Assembly (NCBI GenBank): GCA_913043005.1
Contig: CAJWKU010000014.1
Span: 1-40,999, forward strand
Origin: an uncultured Cryomorphaceae bacterium
GTDB lineage: Bacteria > Bacteroidota > Bacteroidia > Flavobacteriales > Schleiferiaceae
Reading direction: 5' to 3'
DNA length: 40,999 nucleotides
The notes under the pieces are model-generated. The model was not told the DNA's origin and did not search any database. It saw nothing but the letters and a program-made list of their open reading frames with translations. Below, piece by piece: positions 1 to 7,600 of this stretch; within the stretch, counting starts at the first letter, position 1, and the number at the start of each line of letters is the position of its first letter. Made by a program: the position numbers and the translations under genes.

Positions 1-1027
1 CCGTAACCGATTGACCTGTTACACCACTAAGGCCGGTCGAAGGAGACCATGCATATGTAGAGGCCCCACTTGCTGACAATACCGAAGATCCTCCTGATAC
101 AATGGTAGCAGGAGATGCCGTAACTGAGACTGTAGGGAGACTAACTACTGAAGCCGTTAATACATTAGAATATACATCAACGCCCATATTTGTCGCTACT
201 CGACGAACATATGTAGTCTGAGTTATGCTCGAAGAATAAGTGAATGTTGCAGAAGTAGCTCCAACAATATTTGAAAATCCTGAGCTATTACTGGTCGTAC
301 TTGACTGCCATTGGTAAGCAATACCTGAACCTGAACCGCCTGCGGCTGCAACATTACTGGCTATAGCGCCTGGAGCATCTCCTGTACAAAAAAGACCCCC
401 TGATATAGAGCCGCCGACACTTATCGTTCCGCCAGTAAGTGTATTAACTGTAACTGTACTTGAAGCCGATGTTTGACATGTAAACTGGTCTGTGGCAGTA
501 ATTGTATATGTGGATGTAGCACTCGGAACTACTGTGGTAGGGTTTGAAGTACTGGAATTATTCCATAAATATGTGTAATTATAGCCTGCAGGAACATTAC
601 TTAATACTGCAGATAAAGAAACTGAGGCATTGGGAGGCACGGTTAAACCTGGCGTTCCAGAAATAGTTATAGTTGGAGAATCGTGAATTTCAACAAGAAA
701 GGCAGCTGATAAAGCAGTTGAGCTACCATCATTTACAGAAACCTTATAGTATATGTCTGCTGTAATATTTCCACCAGGAGAATAACTCAAACCTGTCGCA
801 CCGCCAATATTATTGTAAGTGGAGTTATCGGAGCTACTCTGCCATTGATAAGTATAATTTCCACTTCCTCCTGTCGCTGATGCAACGGTTAGTAAGCCAT
901 GTGTAGTACCTGAACAAATAATTTGGTTCCCAGTAATTGAAATACTTCCCGACGTCAACTGACCTGCCGCTCCATATGAAGCAGCGAAAGCGAGTAAGAC
1001 AAATAAAGACCGGAAATTAAATTTCAT
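1..1027 (-). CDS. Large Ig-like/PKD-like secreted surface protein, partial (C-terminus beyond window)
   Basis: An open frame starts with ATG at 1027 and stays open to the window edge (342 codons), so only the N-terminal part is visible. It begins with a signal peptide (basic start MKFNFR, hydrophobic core, likely cleavage after GAAG before QLTSG). The rest is rich in Thr, Ser, Gly and Val and contains repeated Ig-like modules: two copies of a YQWQSS motif about 180 residues apart, a TYLWNNSSTSNP module with TSTYTITATDQFTC, and a final YAWSPSTGLS module. Such repeats are typical of Bacteroidota adhesins and other cell-surface proteins, many exported by the type IX system, but the C-terminal sorting domain would lie outside the window. 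It follows the MotB-like gene by 46 bases on the same strand with no clear terminator, so it may belong to the motor operon. The adhesin role is inferred from composition and repeats. Confidence 0.85.
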   Translation of the reverse strand, partial: MKFNFRSLFVLLAFAASYGAAGQLTSGSISITGNQIICSGTTHGLLTVASATGGSGNYTYQWQSSSDNSTYNNIGGATGLSYSPGGNITADIYYKVSVNDGSSTALSAAFLVEIHDSPTITISGTPGLTVPPNASVSLSAVLSNVPAGYNYTYLWNNSSTSNPTTVVPSATSTYTITATDQFTCQTSASSTVTVNTLTGGTISVGGSISGGLFCTGDAPGAIASNVAAAGGSGSGIAYQWQSSTTSNSSGFSNIVGATSATFTYSSSITQTTYVRRVATNMGVDVYSNVLTASVVSLPTVSVTASPATIVSGGSSVLSASGASTYAWSPSTGLSGVTGQSVT

Positions 1028-1073
1028 AAATTTTCAGCTAGCATTTTTTATATTCAAACCCTGAGGAACTTGA

Positions 1074-1742
1074 CTAGTAATGAACAATGACATCGACTCT
1101 TCTGTTCGTTGCCATGTTTGCATAATTAGGAACTCCCAAAGAATCACGATTTGGAACTAAAGGATAACTATCAGCATGGCCAACAGCTCTTACTACTTTT
1201 TCAGAGATACCCCCCTCGGTGAACACTCGAACCACACTCGCTGAGCGAGATGAAGACAATTCCCAGTTTGAGGGAAAAATAGAGCTTCTCATAGGAACAT
1301 CGTCAGTATGGCCCTCAACATCAATAATCAAGGAATACCTCTCACTATGAAATTTCAATTCTTCCGTTAATTCGTCAGCGATAATCAACCCATCTCGACC
1401 AAGGGTGGCCCCTCCACTCGAGAATAGTGCATGCGATCCCAATGAGATTACAATCCCCCTATTGTCAAAATCAATTGTCAAATCCGGATCATCGTCTTCC
1501 GGATCATCGTACTTAGCCTCCAAAATTTCGTAAAGGTCAGCCAAAGGAGTGGGGTTTTCGACATTCATCACATCACTCTCAATCCCACCTTTTAACTGTT
1601 CCCACTTAGATTGGGAAGGCTCACTAGCACTGTACATAATTACAAAAAAACACATAAGCAGAGTTATCATATCAGCATATGTGGTGATCCATCCCCCGCC
1701 TTGGGAGGAGGAGGATTCCTCTTCTGGGTTATTTTTTGCCAT
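1074..1742 (-). CDS. MotB/PomB-like stator protein with OmpA peptidoglycan-binding domain
   Basis: 222 residues. One membrane helix at about 18-38 carries the motif TYADMITLLMCFFVIMYS. Asp24 sits where MotB and PomB hold the ion-binding aspartate. A linker with an acidic stretch (DDPEDDDPD, 79-87) leads to an OmpA-like domain (about 90-222) with DVEGHTDDVPM at 141-151, NWELSSSRSASVV, and a terminal NRRVDV, the usual peptidoglycan-binding pattern. The LLMCFFV string resembles Na+-driven PomB more than E. coli MotB, judged by eye. Its stop-to-start distance from the MotA-like gene is 6 bases. In a flagellar motor this family anchors the stator to the wall and conducts ions. Here the partner rotor would be the FliF-FliG fusion upstream. 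The alternative of a GldM or ExbD/TolR protein is unlikely because of the OmpA domain. Confidence 0.9.
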   Translation of the reverse strand: MAKNNPEEESSSSQGGGWITTYADMITLLMCFFVIMYSASEPSQSKWEQLKGGIESDVMNVENPTPLADLYEILEAKYDDPEDDDPDLTIDFDNRGIVISLGSHALFSSGGATLGRDGLIIADELTEELKFHSERYSLIIDVEGHTDDVPMRSSIFPSNWELSSSRSASVVRVFTEGGISEKVVRAVGHADSYPLVPNRDSLGVPNYANMATNRRVDVIVHY

Positions 1743-1748
1743 CTCTAT

Positions 1749-2558
1749 CTATTTTTCATCTCCACTTCCCTGCCCAATAAAGGAGAACAACTGATCCTTA
1801 ATCATCAATGCTGAGCGACCATCTTTTACCATGGTAATCCCTTCAAGAATCAAATGTTCTCTGGCAACGTTTAAGACTGAATTAAAACGAATTTTCTTAG
1901 CAAGTGGAGCAAAAAGTAAGTTTGCAAATGCAGTTCCATATAGAGTAGTCAACAACGCAAGAGAGAGTCCCGGCCCGATAGCATTGGGATCATCGAGGTT
2001 TTGCAACATTACTATCAATCCTAATACTGTTCCGAACATTCCAAATGCAGGACTTGTAATAGCCATCATATCTAATACATCCGCCCTTTTAATTTCTTCT
2101 GTCTTCCGCTTGTCAATATAAACTTCTCCAATTTCCCTTATTTCATGGGTTGAATAATTTGTACTAACTAATTCAAAAAGATATTTTGTGATTTTATCCG
2201 CACTCCCCTTAGTCATTCTCTCGATGAAGCCATTTTTATCGGCTACAAATCCTTCTTTGTATTCAAGAATGTTTTCAATTTCTTTCTCCAAGATTTCCAT
2301 TTTGCCATTATAGTGGCTAAACATTAGTCTAATGGCTGATATTCCCTTAAAAACAGCGCCCGCAGGATACATAACAAAAAGTCCGCAAAGCATTCCACCA
2401 ATAACAACGAAAAGGGAGGTAAAATCTAAAAATGGAATTTTTAAAAATTCAGGCAATGAATCTTTAAAATTGACCACTCCAACAGTATCTGCTGAACCTA
2501 ACATTAAAGTAGCAAAGGATAAGATAAATCCGATAAATGATGATAATGTGAATTTCAT
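1749..2558 (-). CDS. MotA/PomA-like stator protein
   Basis: 269 residues with the MotA layout: helices at about 5-22 and 45-70, a cytoplasmic loop of about 90 charged residues, then helices at about 167-187 and 197-219. Helix 3 has the family motif SPAFGMFGTVLGL (169-181), followed by DDPNAIGPGLSLALLTTLYGT, which is very close to PomA and MotA. The loop contains YKEGFVADKNG (100-110), matching in place the charged segment that contacts FliG in flagellar stators. With MotB it should form an ion channel that turns ion flow into torque. It lies 6 bases upstream of the MotB-like gene and 13 bases downstream of the lipoprotein gene. TolQ/ExbB is the alternative, but those have three helices and lack this loop arrangement. 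Confidence 0.9.
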   Translation of the reverse strand: MKFTLSSFIGFILSFATLMLGSADTVGVVNFKDSLPEFLKIPFLDFTSLFVVIGGMLCGLFVMYPAGAVFKGISAIRLMFSHYNGKMEILEKEIENILEYKEGFVADKNGFIERMTKGSADKITKYLFELVSTNYSTHEIREIGEVYIDKRKTEEIKRADVLDMMAITSPAFGMFGTVLGLIVMLQNLDDPNAIGPGLSLALLTTLYGTAFANLLFAPLAKKIRFNSVLNVAREHLILEGITMVKDGRSALMIKDQLFSFIGQGSGDEK

Positions 2559-2571
2559 AATTTCTTTGTTT

Positions 2572-3072
2572 TTATTCTATTTGATTAATGGAATCCGTAA
2601 TTGAGGTTGCTAGATTCCAATATTTTTGTGCATTAGCAGTATCTTGTTTTAAATAAAAAAGAGTGCCTCGGATGTTATAAAATTCCGGTAGTTTCGTCAA
2701 CTTAACCATCTCATTATTATGAAATTCGGCAATTTCATAATTACCGGAGCCAATGTTCTCTTGGATGATCTTGTAGTAAGTTAAAATTTTCGTGACATCA
2801 GAATAAGAATAGTCTTTGTCCGTCTTAATCATTTCTCGAACGGCTCCTTCGAAATTTAGATCTAATTCTGAATCCGCAAGGTCAAAATTCATATTTACTT
2901 CAGCTCCGTTATTATTATATCGGACCTCTAATGGATTTGTATACTCTCTCTTAATTGTTGGAAGGGTAGCCCGGTTTAGCTCAACATAACCGCTAGTAAG
3001 CTGAGACATACCTCCTCCACAATTCAAAAGGAAAGCACAAATGATTGATAAAATCCCAATTCTTCTCAGCAT
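2572..3072 (-). CDS. Lipoprotein with TPR-like C-terminus, motor-operon component
   Basis: I choose the ATG at 3072 because it gives a clean lipoprotein signal, MLRRIGILSIICAFLLNC followed by GGG, and leaves a 4-base gap after the upstream stop; a longer form could start at 3099. The protein is 166 residues. After the lipid-anchor cysteine comes a polar region, and the last 70 residues (LTYYKIIQENIGSGNYEIAEFH, then FYNIRGTLFYLKQDTANAQKYWNLATS) look like one or two TPR hairpins. No specific family is recognised. Its place between the outer-membrane protein gene and motA suggests an envelope part of the same machine, comparable in position only to lipoproteins that build bearings around flagellar motors. 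That role is inference. Confidence 0.75.
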   Translation of the reverse strand: MLRRIGILSIICAFLLNCGGGMSQLTSGYVELNRATLPTIKREYTNPLEVRYNNNGAEVNMNFDLADSELDLNFEGAVREMIKTDKDYSYSDVTKILTYYKIIQENIGSGNYEIAEFHNNEMVKLTKLPEFYNIRGTLFYLKQDTANAQKYWNLATSITDSINQIE

Positions 3073-3076
3073 TATT

Positions 3077-4192
3077 CTATAGGTTGACATTAATTCCAAG
3101 TCCTAAATTCAGCGTGTTTAATAATATTTTCGTATCTCTTCCTAGATAAGTTCCTTGAGGATTATATTCTAACTTAAGAAAAATACCAAAATTATCTGTA
3201 GGATAAGCATAAATATTTGTTGAAGAATTTACAAACACTCCTTGATTCAATCTGACATTAACATCAGCTGATAGCTTTACACTAATCCAATTCTTAGAGT
3301 TAAATCCCATTCCTTTCGGTAAAAAGCCTAAATAAACATCTAAACCCGTTCTTGGACTAATTATCGTTTGTGCATTTTGAATTCCTGGAACTACTCCATA
3401 GACATACCTGACCCCACCATGAAAACCAATCATAAAAGTATTTTTCATGCTACTTGATTGTTGCCATGAATACTCTAAGTCTCCAGAAATAAAATTAACA
3501 CCGGGGATAGTCAAAGAGTCTAAACCTGTCGCTGTACTTACTTGGACTTCAGTATTGCTTAAAAAGACCATACCTATATCAGTGCGGGTAAACGGAGAGG
3601 GGGAACCCAAGCCTCTTTCATTGGAAATATAAGTTTTACTCCATTGACTGCTTATAGTTTTGGCATCGTAAAATGTGACTCCAACTATGTAACCGAAAAA
3701 ATCATCATAATCAATTCTTAACGATACATATTGGTCTATTCTATATTTCTGAACAACTGCTTGAACTGAATCAAAATTATATCGATACTCAATACTTGGG
3801 TCACGATTAACCAAACGAAAAGTGGTATCTGTAGAATAAATTGAAGAGACTAATCTCTTTTCAAATTCTGGGATCTCTACATAATCAAATAAAGATTTAC
3901 TCAAACTTTCCTCAAAAAAGCTTCTTATCATAGAGATCTCCCAAGAGCTAATTTTTGCACTTTTAATCTCAACAGATCTTATTCCAACTCTACCCTGACG
4001 AATACTCATAAAAGGAAGGTCTTGACCAAATCGGTTGAAAATCCCCTTAATATTCTTGACTTTCGTTTCTTTTTCTGCGATAGTCTTTAAATTCTTTTTA
4101 TCCTCTTTTTTATTCCTTACCTGTCCTACTCCCGAAAAACTCAGGCCTAAAATGAAAATGAATAAGAATATTAATTTCCCGAAACTTTTCAT
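3077..4192 (-). CDS. Periplasmic/outer-membrane protein: TolB-N/CsgG/FlgO-like domain plus barrel-like C-half
   Basis: 371 residues with a signal peptide (MKSFGKLIFLFIFILGLSFSG, likely cut near GVGQ). Residues about 60-195 read like the alpha/beta fold of TolB-N, CsgG and FlgO proteins: RQGRVGIRSVEI, a helix SMIRSFFEESLSKSLFDYVEI, EFEKRLVSS, then YRIDQYVSLRIDYDDF and a strand ending in WSKTYIS. The C-terminal half alternates polar and apolar residues in strands (DLEYSWQQSSS, MIGFHGGVRYVYG, GLDVYLGFLP, ISVKLSADVNVRL, FGIFLKLEYNP, LNLGLGINVNL) and looks like a small outer-membrane barrel. Its ATG shares one base with the stop of the FliF-FliG gene (TAATG), which indicates translational coupling. 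The fold assignment is by pattern only. If right, it parallels the FlgO/FlgP/FlgT outer-membrane ring proteins of Vibrio motors. Confidence 0.8.
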   Translation of the reverse strand: MKSFGKLIFLFIFILGLSFSGVGQVRNKKEDKKNLKTIAEKETKVKNIKGIFNRFGQDLPFMSIRQGRVGIRSVEIKSAKISSWEISMIRSFFEESLSKSLFDYVEIPEFEKRLVSSIYSTDTTFRLVNRDPSIEYRYNFDSVQAVVQKYRIDQYVSLRIDYDDFFGYIVGVTFYDAKTISSQWSKTYISNERGLGSPSPFTRTDIGMVFLSNTEVQVSTATGLDSLTIPGVNFISGDLEYSWQQSSSMKNTFMIGFHGGVRYVYGVVPGIQNAQTIISPRTGLDVYLGFLPKGMGFNSKNWISVKLSADVNVRLNQGVFVNSSTNIYAYPTDNFGIFLKLEYNPQGTYLGRDTKILLNTLNLGLGINVNL

Positions 4193-6246
4193 TAGCCCAT
4201 CATAATTTTTCGAACCATTTGAAGGATGTCTCTGCGAGAGGCAATTTGCTCTTTTTGAGAAATTGAGTTCAATGCACCCAATTCTGACTTGATCAACTCA
4301 CGCTCTCTTGGGGGTCTTGCCTTCAGGACATGATCCTGGAGCTTTTCATCAAGGCCATAAAGCGAATTAATAAGGTTTTGAGTATCAACATCGTTTAACG
4401 CAGTTCTTAGAATTTCCTCATCTAAATCCAAAAGTCCATTCATACCAATGAACATTTTTTCTAGACGTTCACCTTTTTCTAGGTCACTGGCCCTCATAGT
4501 ATCGATGATGGATACCTGTCTCTTCATATCTAACTCATCCAGAGTTTCCAATAAAGCCTGAAGTCCATCAACATTGACATCTTCCAGACCTGCAACCTCT
4601 CTCGCCTTTTTCGCATAACGAATTCCTATTTCCTTGATCACGCTAAGCGGTAATTTCTTTATATCAGACAGAGCGATTAAAATATTTGTTCTCAGGTCAT
4701 CATCAATACTGTTGAGCACATTTAACTTTCTGTCTTTATTTAATTGAGCAAACACCACACTCGCGATCTCTGCCTTGTCTGCTCCCAATAATGAAGCAAT
4801 TTGGGAGTCACTTAGCTGATCTAAGAATCCAAAAACTTTCCCACCTTTTAGCTCAATCGAAGAATCCGAACTCTTTTTATTTGACAACACTTTGATTGCA
4901 CTGTTAAAAGTGACTAAAAACTTATCAATAGATTGAGGGTCAATCTTCTCTTCTCCAGGCGCATCTAAAGTTGCCAATACAGTGAGGAACTGATTGTAAG
5001 ACATATACGGCTTGCACATCCCTACTAAATCAGGATATGGTCGAGCCAATTGAGCAAAAACAGTCATTGCTTCCTCATTATTTTGCTCTATCATTTGAGT
5101 GAGAAATGATGCAACAGCCTCAGGGTGTTCGAGCAGATGAACTTTGAATTCTCCTTTTTTCAGATTTCCTGTGCTTTCCTCAAAAGTCCCTTCTGCAATT
5201 TGCTTCAGGCCAATTGAACTCAATTCCAAATCATCTTGATCCTTCTGAGCTTTGGATTTCTGATCAGAACGGGCACGAAGTAATAAAATAATTAAAAATA
5301 TAATGATTATCAGAGCCATAAAGCTCACTGCCAAAAGGGTCCAAGGGGGAGCATTGTTATCGCTATTGCCATTCATACCTCTTCCCGATGACGGAGCTTG
5401 AGCAATGATCGTATCTGGCTCTTCATCTAATCTCGCCAACAGCTCTTCTAACATGTCATTGTTTTGAGATTGAACAACTTGGTCAGATCCCGCTTTTAGG
5501 GCATTAGAGTCAACATAAGCAGGAGGAGTGGGTGCGACAGAAACAGGAAGCGGAAGGTTTTTCTTTTTACTGATAATTTCTTTGACATTATCAGGGAATT
5601 CCCAAAAATTAATATCAACAATATCGTCTTCGTCGAGAGAGACTACTGATGAAACAAGATTCTTAAAGAAGCTGTAATCTCCTGTTGACTTCGAGGTGTC
5701 AACGTCCAATGTTATTTCTAATTTTTGAGAAATAATTTGAGGCATATCTTTTCTGATGACATTTAAAACGCCAGGTAAACTATTTCTTGCTGCATCAAAA
5801 TTTTCTGAATATGCCGTTACTTTCTTTACCGAGACATTGAAATTACTTGGCTGTAAATAGCGTCCAATGGCTTTCTCGATTCTTTTCTTTTCTTCAGGCT
5901 GAACATCAGTACGGTACTTGATCTGAAGATCTTCAAATCTTTCGAATTTATTTGGGTAAAACTTATTTGATTTTTCCTTTGAATCAATACCGGTTGTTTC
6001 GATTAAAGAATCACTAATAACTGCAGAAGAATCTTCAGAGATTGGCTCTTGAACAGCATTCGTATCAGCCGGGTCATTAAATAAACTTAAAAACCCAGGT
6101 TTTGATTTCTCAACCTTGACTAGATTCGAGTCAACTTCACCACCATTATTTTGAGCACTTAATTGTACCAGCAAAAATATAAATAATAAAAACCAAAATC
6201 TTTTGAACAAAATCTTCAATATTAATGTCAATAAAAACTTTAACAA
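4192..6246 (-). CDS. FliF-FliG-like fusion protein (MS-ring domain + membrane helix + rotor domain)
   Basis: 684 residues from a TTG at 6246. In-frame TTG codons down to 6210 are alternative starts, and starting at 6210 gives a shorter signal or anchor beginning FKRFWFLLFIFLLVQ. After this N-terminal hydrophobic segment, a periplasmic part at about 103-218 resembles the FliF ring-building region: EKKRIEKAIGRYLQPSNFNVSV, then KLEITLDVDTS and LVSSVVSLDEDDIVDINFWEFP, close to the FliF pattern ending in a GD-V-V motif. A Pro/Gln-rich linker and a strong helix (302-324) follow. The cytoplasmic part is FliG-like: EHPEAVASFL (373-382, the EHPQ motif), a second middle-domain repeat at 468-545 (FLDQLSDSQIASLL, VIKEIG), and a C-terminal domain at 553-684 with EKMFIGMNGLLDLDEEIL (595-612), TALNDVDTQNLINSLYGLDEKLQ and IASRRDILQMVRKI. 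In flagella these are two proteins. It is the first gene of the operon. A weak -7 box (TATCTTCG, 6257-6250) lies just upstream. Confidence 0.9.
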   Translation of the reverse strand: MLKFLLTLILKILFKRFWFLLFIFLLVQLSAQNNGGEVDSNLVKVEKSKPGFLSLFNDPADTNAVQEPISEDSSAVISDSLIETTGIDSKEKSNKFYPNKFERFEDLQIKYRTDVQPEEKKRIEKAIGRYLQPSNFNVSVKKVTAYSENFDAARNSLPGVLNVIRKDMPQIISQKLEITLDVDTSKSTGDYSFFKNLVSSVVSLDEDDIVDINFWEFPDNVKEIISKKKNLPLPVSVAPTPPAYVDSNALKAGSDQVVQSQNNDMLEELLARLDEEPDTIIAQAPSSGRGMNGNSDNNAPPWTLLAVSFMALIIIIFLIILLLRARSDQKSKAQKDQDDLELSSIGLKQIAEGTFEESTGNLKKGEFKVHLLEHPEAVASFLTQMIEQNNEEAMTVFAQLARPYPDLVGMCKPYMSYNQFLTVLATLDAPGEEKIDPQSIDKFLVTFNSAIKVLSNKKSSDSSIELKGGKVFGFLDQLSDSQIASLLGADKAEIASVVFAQLNKDRKLNVLNSIDDDLRTNILIALSDIKKLPLSVIKEIGIRYAKKAREVAGLEDVNVDGLQALLETLDELDMKRQVSIIDTMRASDLEKGERLEKMFIGMNGLLDLDEEILRTALNDVDTQNLINSLYGLDEKLQDHVLKARPPRERELIKSELGALNSISQKEQIASRRDILQMVRKIMMG

Positions 6247-6391
6247 AGGCGAAGATAATAACTTTTCCTTGTGAGTTTATATAGTTGTAATGCGAAGCAA
6301 CTATTATTTTTTAGTATTTAATGCTTATTGTGTTTCCTCGGCCGGATTAAAATAATCAAGTCATTTGGATAATCTCGTAGAAAAGATACTC

Positions 6392-7600
6392 TTAATAAGC
6401 GCCAACAAAGGTTTTCATCAACCCGCGCAAGTCCACTAATGAAATACCCCGAGCTTTTACTCTATTATTAGCATCTAAAATATATACTCCCGGAGTAACG
6501 GGAATATAATATTTACCTATGAAATCTTTATCATCAGTTTCACATCCAAACATGACCTTTGAATTTTTTGGATTTAACACATCCATGAATTCTTTGACTT
6601 CTAACTGTCCTCCATTCACGCTCATTGCAAGAAAAGTAACTCCTCTATCAATTATTGAATCATGGAGAGCTTGAGCTTTTGGATAAACCTCTTTACAGTG
6701 GTGACAGTCTGGATCATAGAAAAACAGAATTTTAAATAAGCCTTCTATATCATACATATTTTGGATTGAGCCGTCAGAAACGTTTTTAAATCTAAAATCT
6801 CTGGCAATAGAGCCAATACGATTAGGACCTAAACTTTGCGCCTTCCCCAGCACATCGTATCCATTTGTATCTAGCGGTGTTAGTAATGGTTTTAAGTGGT
6901 TCTCTGCCAATTCTATAAAAACATTCTCTGACCCTAATACTTTTGAAGTTTCATAATTATATAACATCCAATTCAAAACATATCGATACATATTCTCGTC
7001 TTTTATTTCTCTTAGGAATTTATTACAACTGAAATAAGCTGAATCATAATTCGGCGAGACACACTTGCCGTAAACAAAGTCTAGTGCCTGACTTAAAAAT
7101 GGACTATTGAAAAATAACATTTCATACTTTAAAGACTTAACCAGTGTGCTATCAAGCAATGATTCATGAGTTTTAAATTGATTTTGAGATACAGTGATTT
7201 GTGGGTAAAACATCTTCATTACCGCTTTCGTGAGGATTGACAAATTTTGAACAAATCCAGGACTGTCCTGAACTGCTTTTAGATTATTAAAAAACTCGGT
7301 ATTTAATTTGTCGCCAAACTCTACAGAACCATTCTGAAAATCATATGTCATTCTTACATCACTATCAAGAACCATAAAATCAAAAAGAATATTCCCATTT
7401 TGAATACATGAATAAAATCCTGTATTTAAATTCAGGTTAGTCGATACGGAGTCTTCAAAAAATATTTTATCACCAAATCTTTTTCCAATAACAGCTTGAT
7501 TTGCATTTCCATTTTGGAACTCAAGAGCAATAGGAAAGAATTGTGCGCTTATTAAAAAAGAAGCATTGCACAATATGAAAGAAAGAAAATATTTAAGCAT
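6392..7600 (-). CDS. Secreted thioredoxin-like (TlpA/AhpC-type) protein
   Basis: 402 residues from the ATG at 7600, which overlaps the upstream gene's stop by 8 bases (ATGCTTAA); a TTG at 7612 is an alternative. A signal peptide (MLKYFLSFILCNASFLISAQ) is followed by about 240 residues without a motif I recognise, of the kind found before Bacteroidota TlpA proteins (DUF4369/DUF5106-like). The C-terminal 140 residues are a thioredoxin fold with the active site FYDPDCHHCKEVYP (CxxC) and the cis-proline segment YYIPVTPGVYILD. Expected role: thiol-disulfide exchange in the periplasm. The substrate cannot be told from sequence. The 145 bases between it and the FliF-FliG start hold no gene. Confidence 0.8.
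   Translation of the reverse strand: MLKYFLSFILCNASFLISAQFFPIALEFQNGNANQAVIGKRFGDKIFFEDSVSTNLNLNTGFYSCIQNGNILFDFMVLDSDVRMTYDFQNGSVEFGDKLNTEFFNNLKAVQDSPGFVQNLSILTKAVMKMFYPQITVSQNQFKTHESLLDSTLVKSLKYEMLFFNSPFLSQALDFVYGKCVSPNYDSAYFSCNKFLREIKDENMYRYVLNWMLYNYETSKVLGSENVFIELAENHLKPLLTPLDTNGYDVLGKAQSLGPNRIGSIARDFRFKNVSDGSIQNMYDIEGLFKILFFYDPDCHHCKEVYPKAQALHDSIIDRGVTFLAMSVNGGQLEVKEFMDVLNPKNSKVMFGCETDDKDFIGKYYIPVTPGVYILDANNRVKARGISLVDLRGLMKTFVGAY

Noticed and set aside
1074-2558. MotA/MotB pair as a Zorya defence system (ZorAB) or as GldL/GldM
   Set aside because: No ZorC, ZorD or ZorE-like gene is present. ZorA has a long cytoplasmic tail that is absent here, and GldL has two helices. The neighbours are FliF-FliG-like and envelope proteins.
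1-6246. Part of an ordinary flagellar operon
   Set aside because: No rod, hook, filament, export apparatus, FliM, FliN or chemotaxis gene is seen, and FliF and FliG are fused. Genes beyond the left edge cannot be judged.
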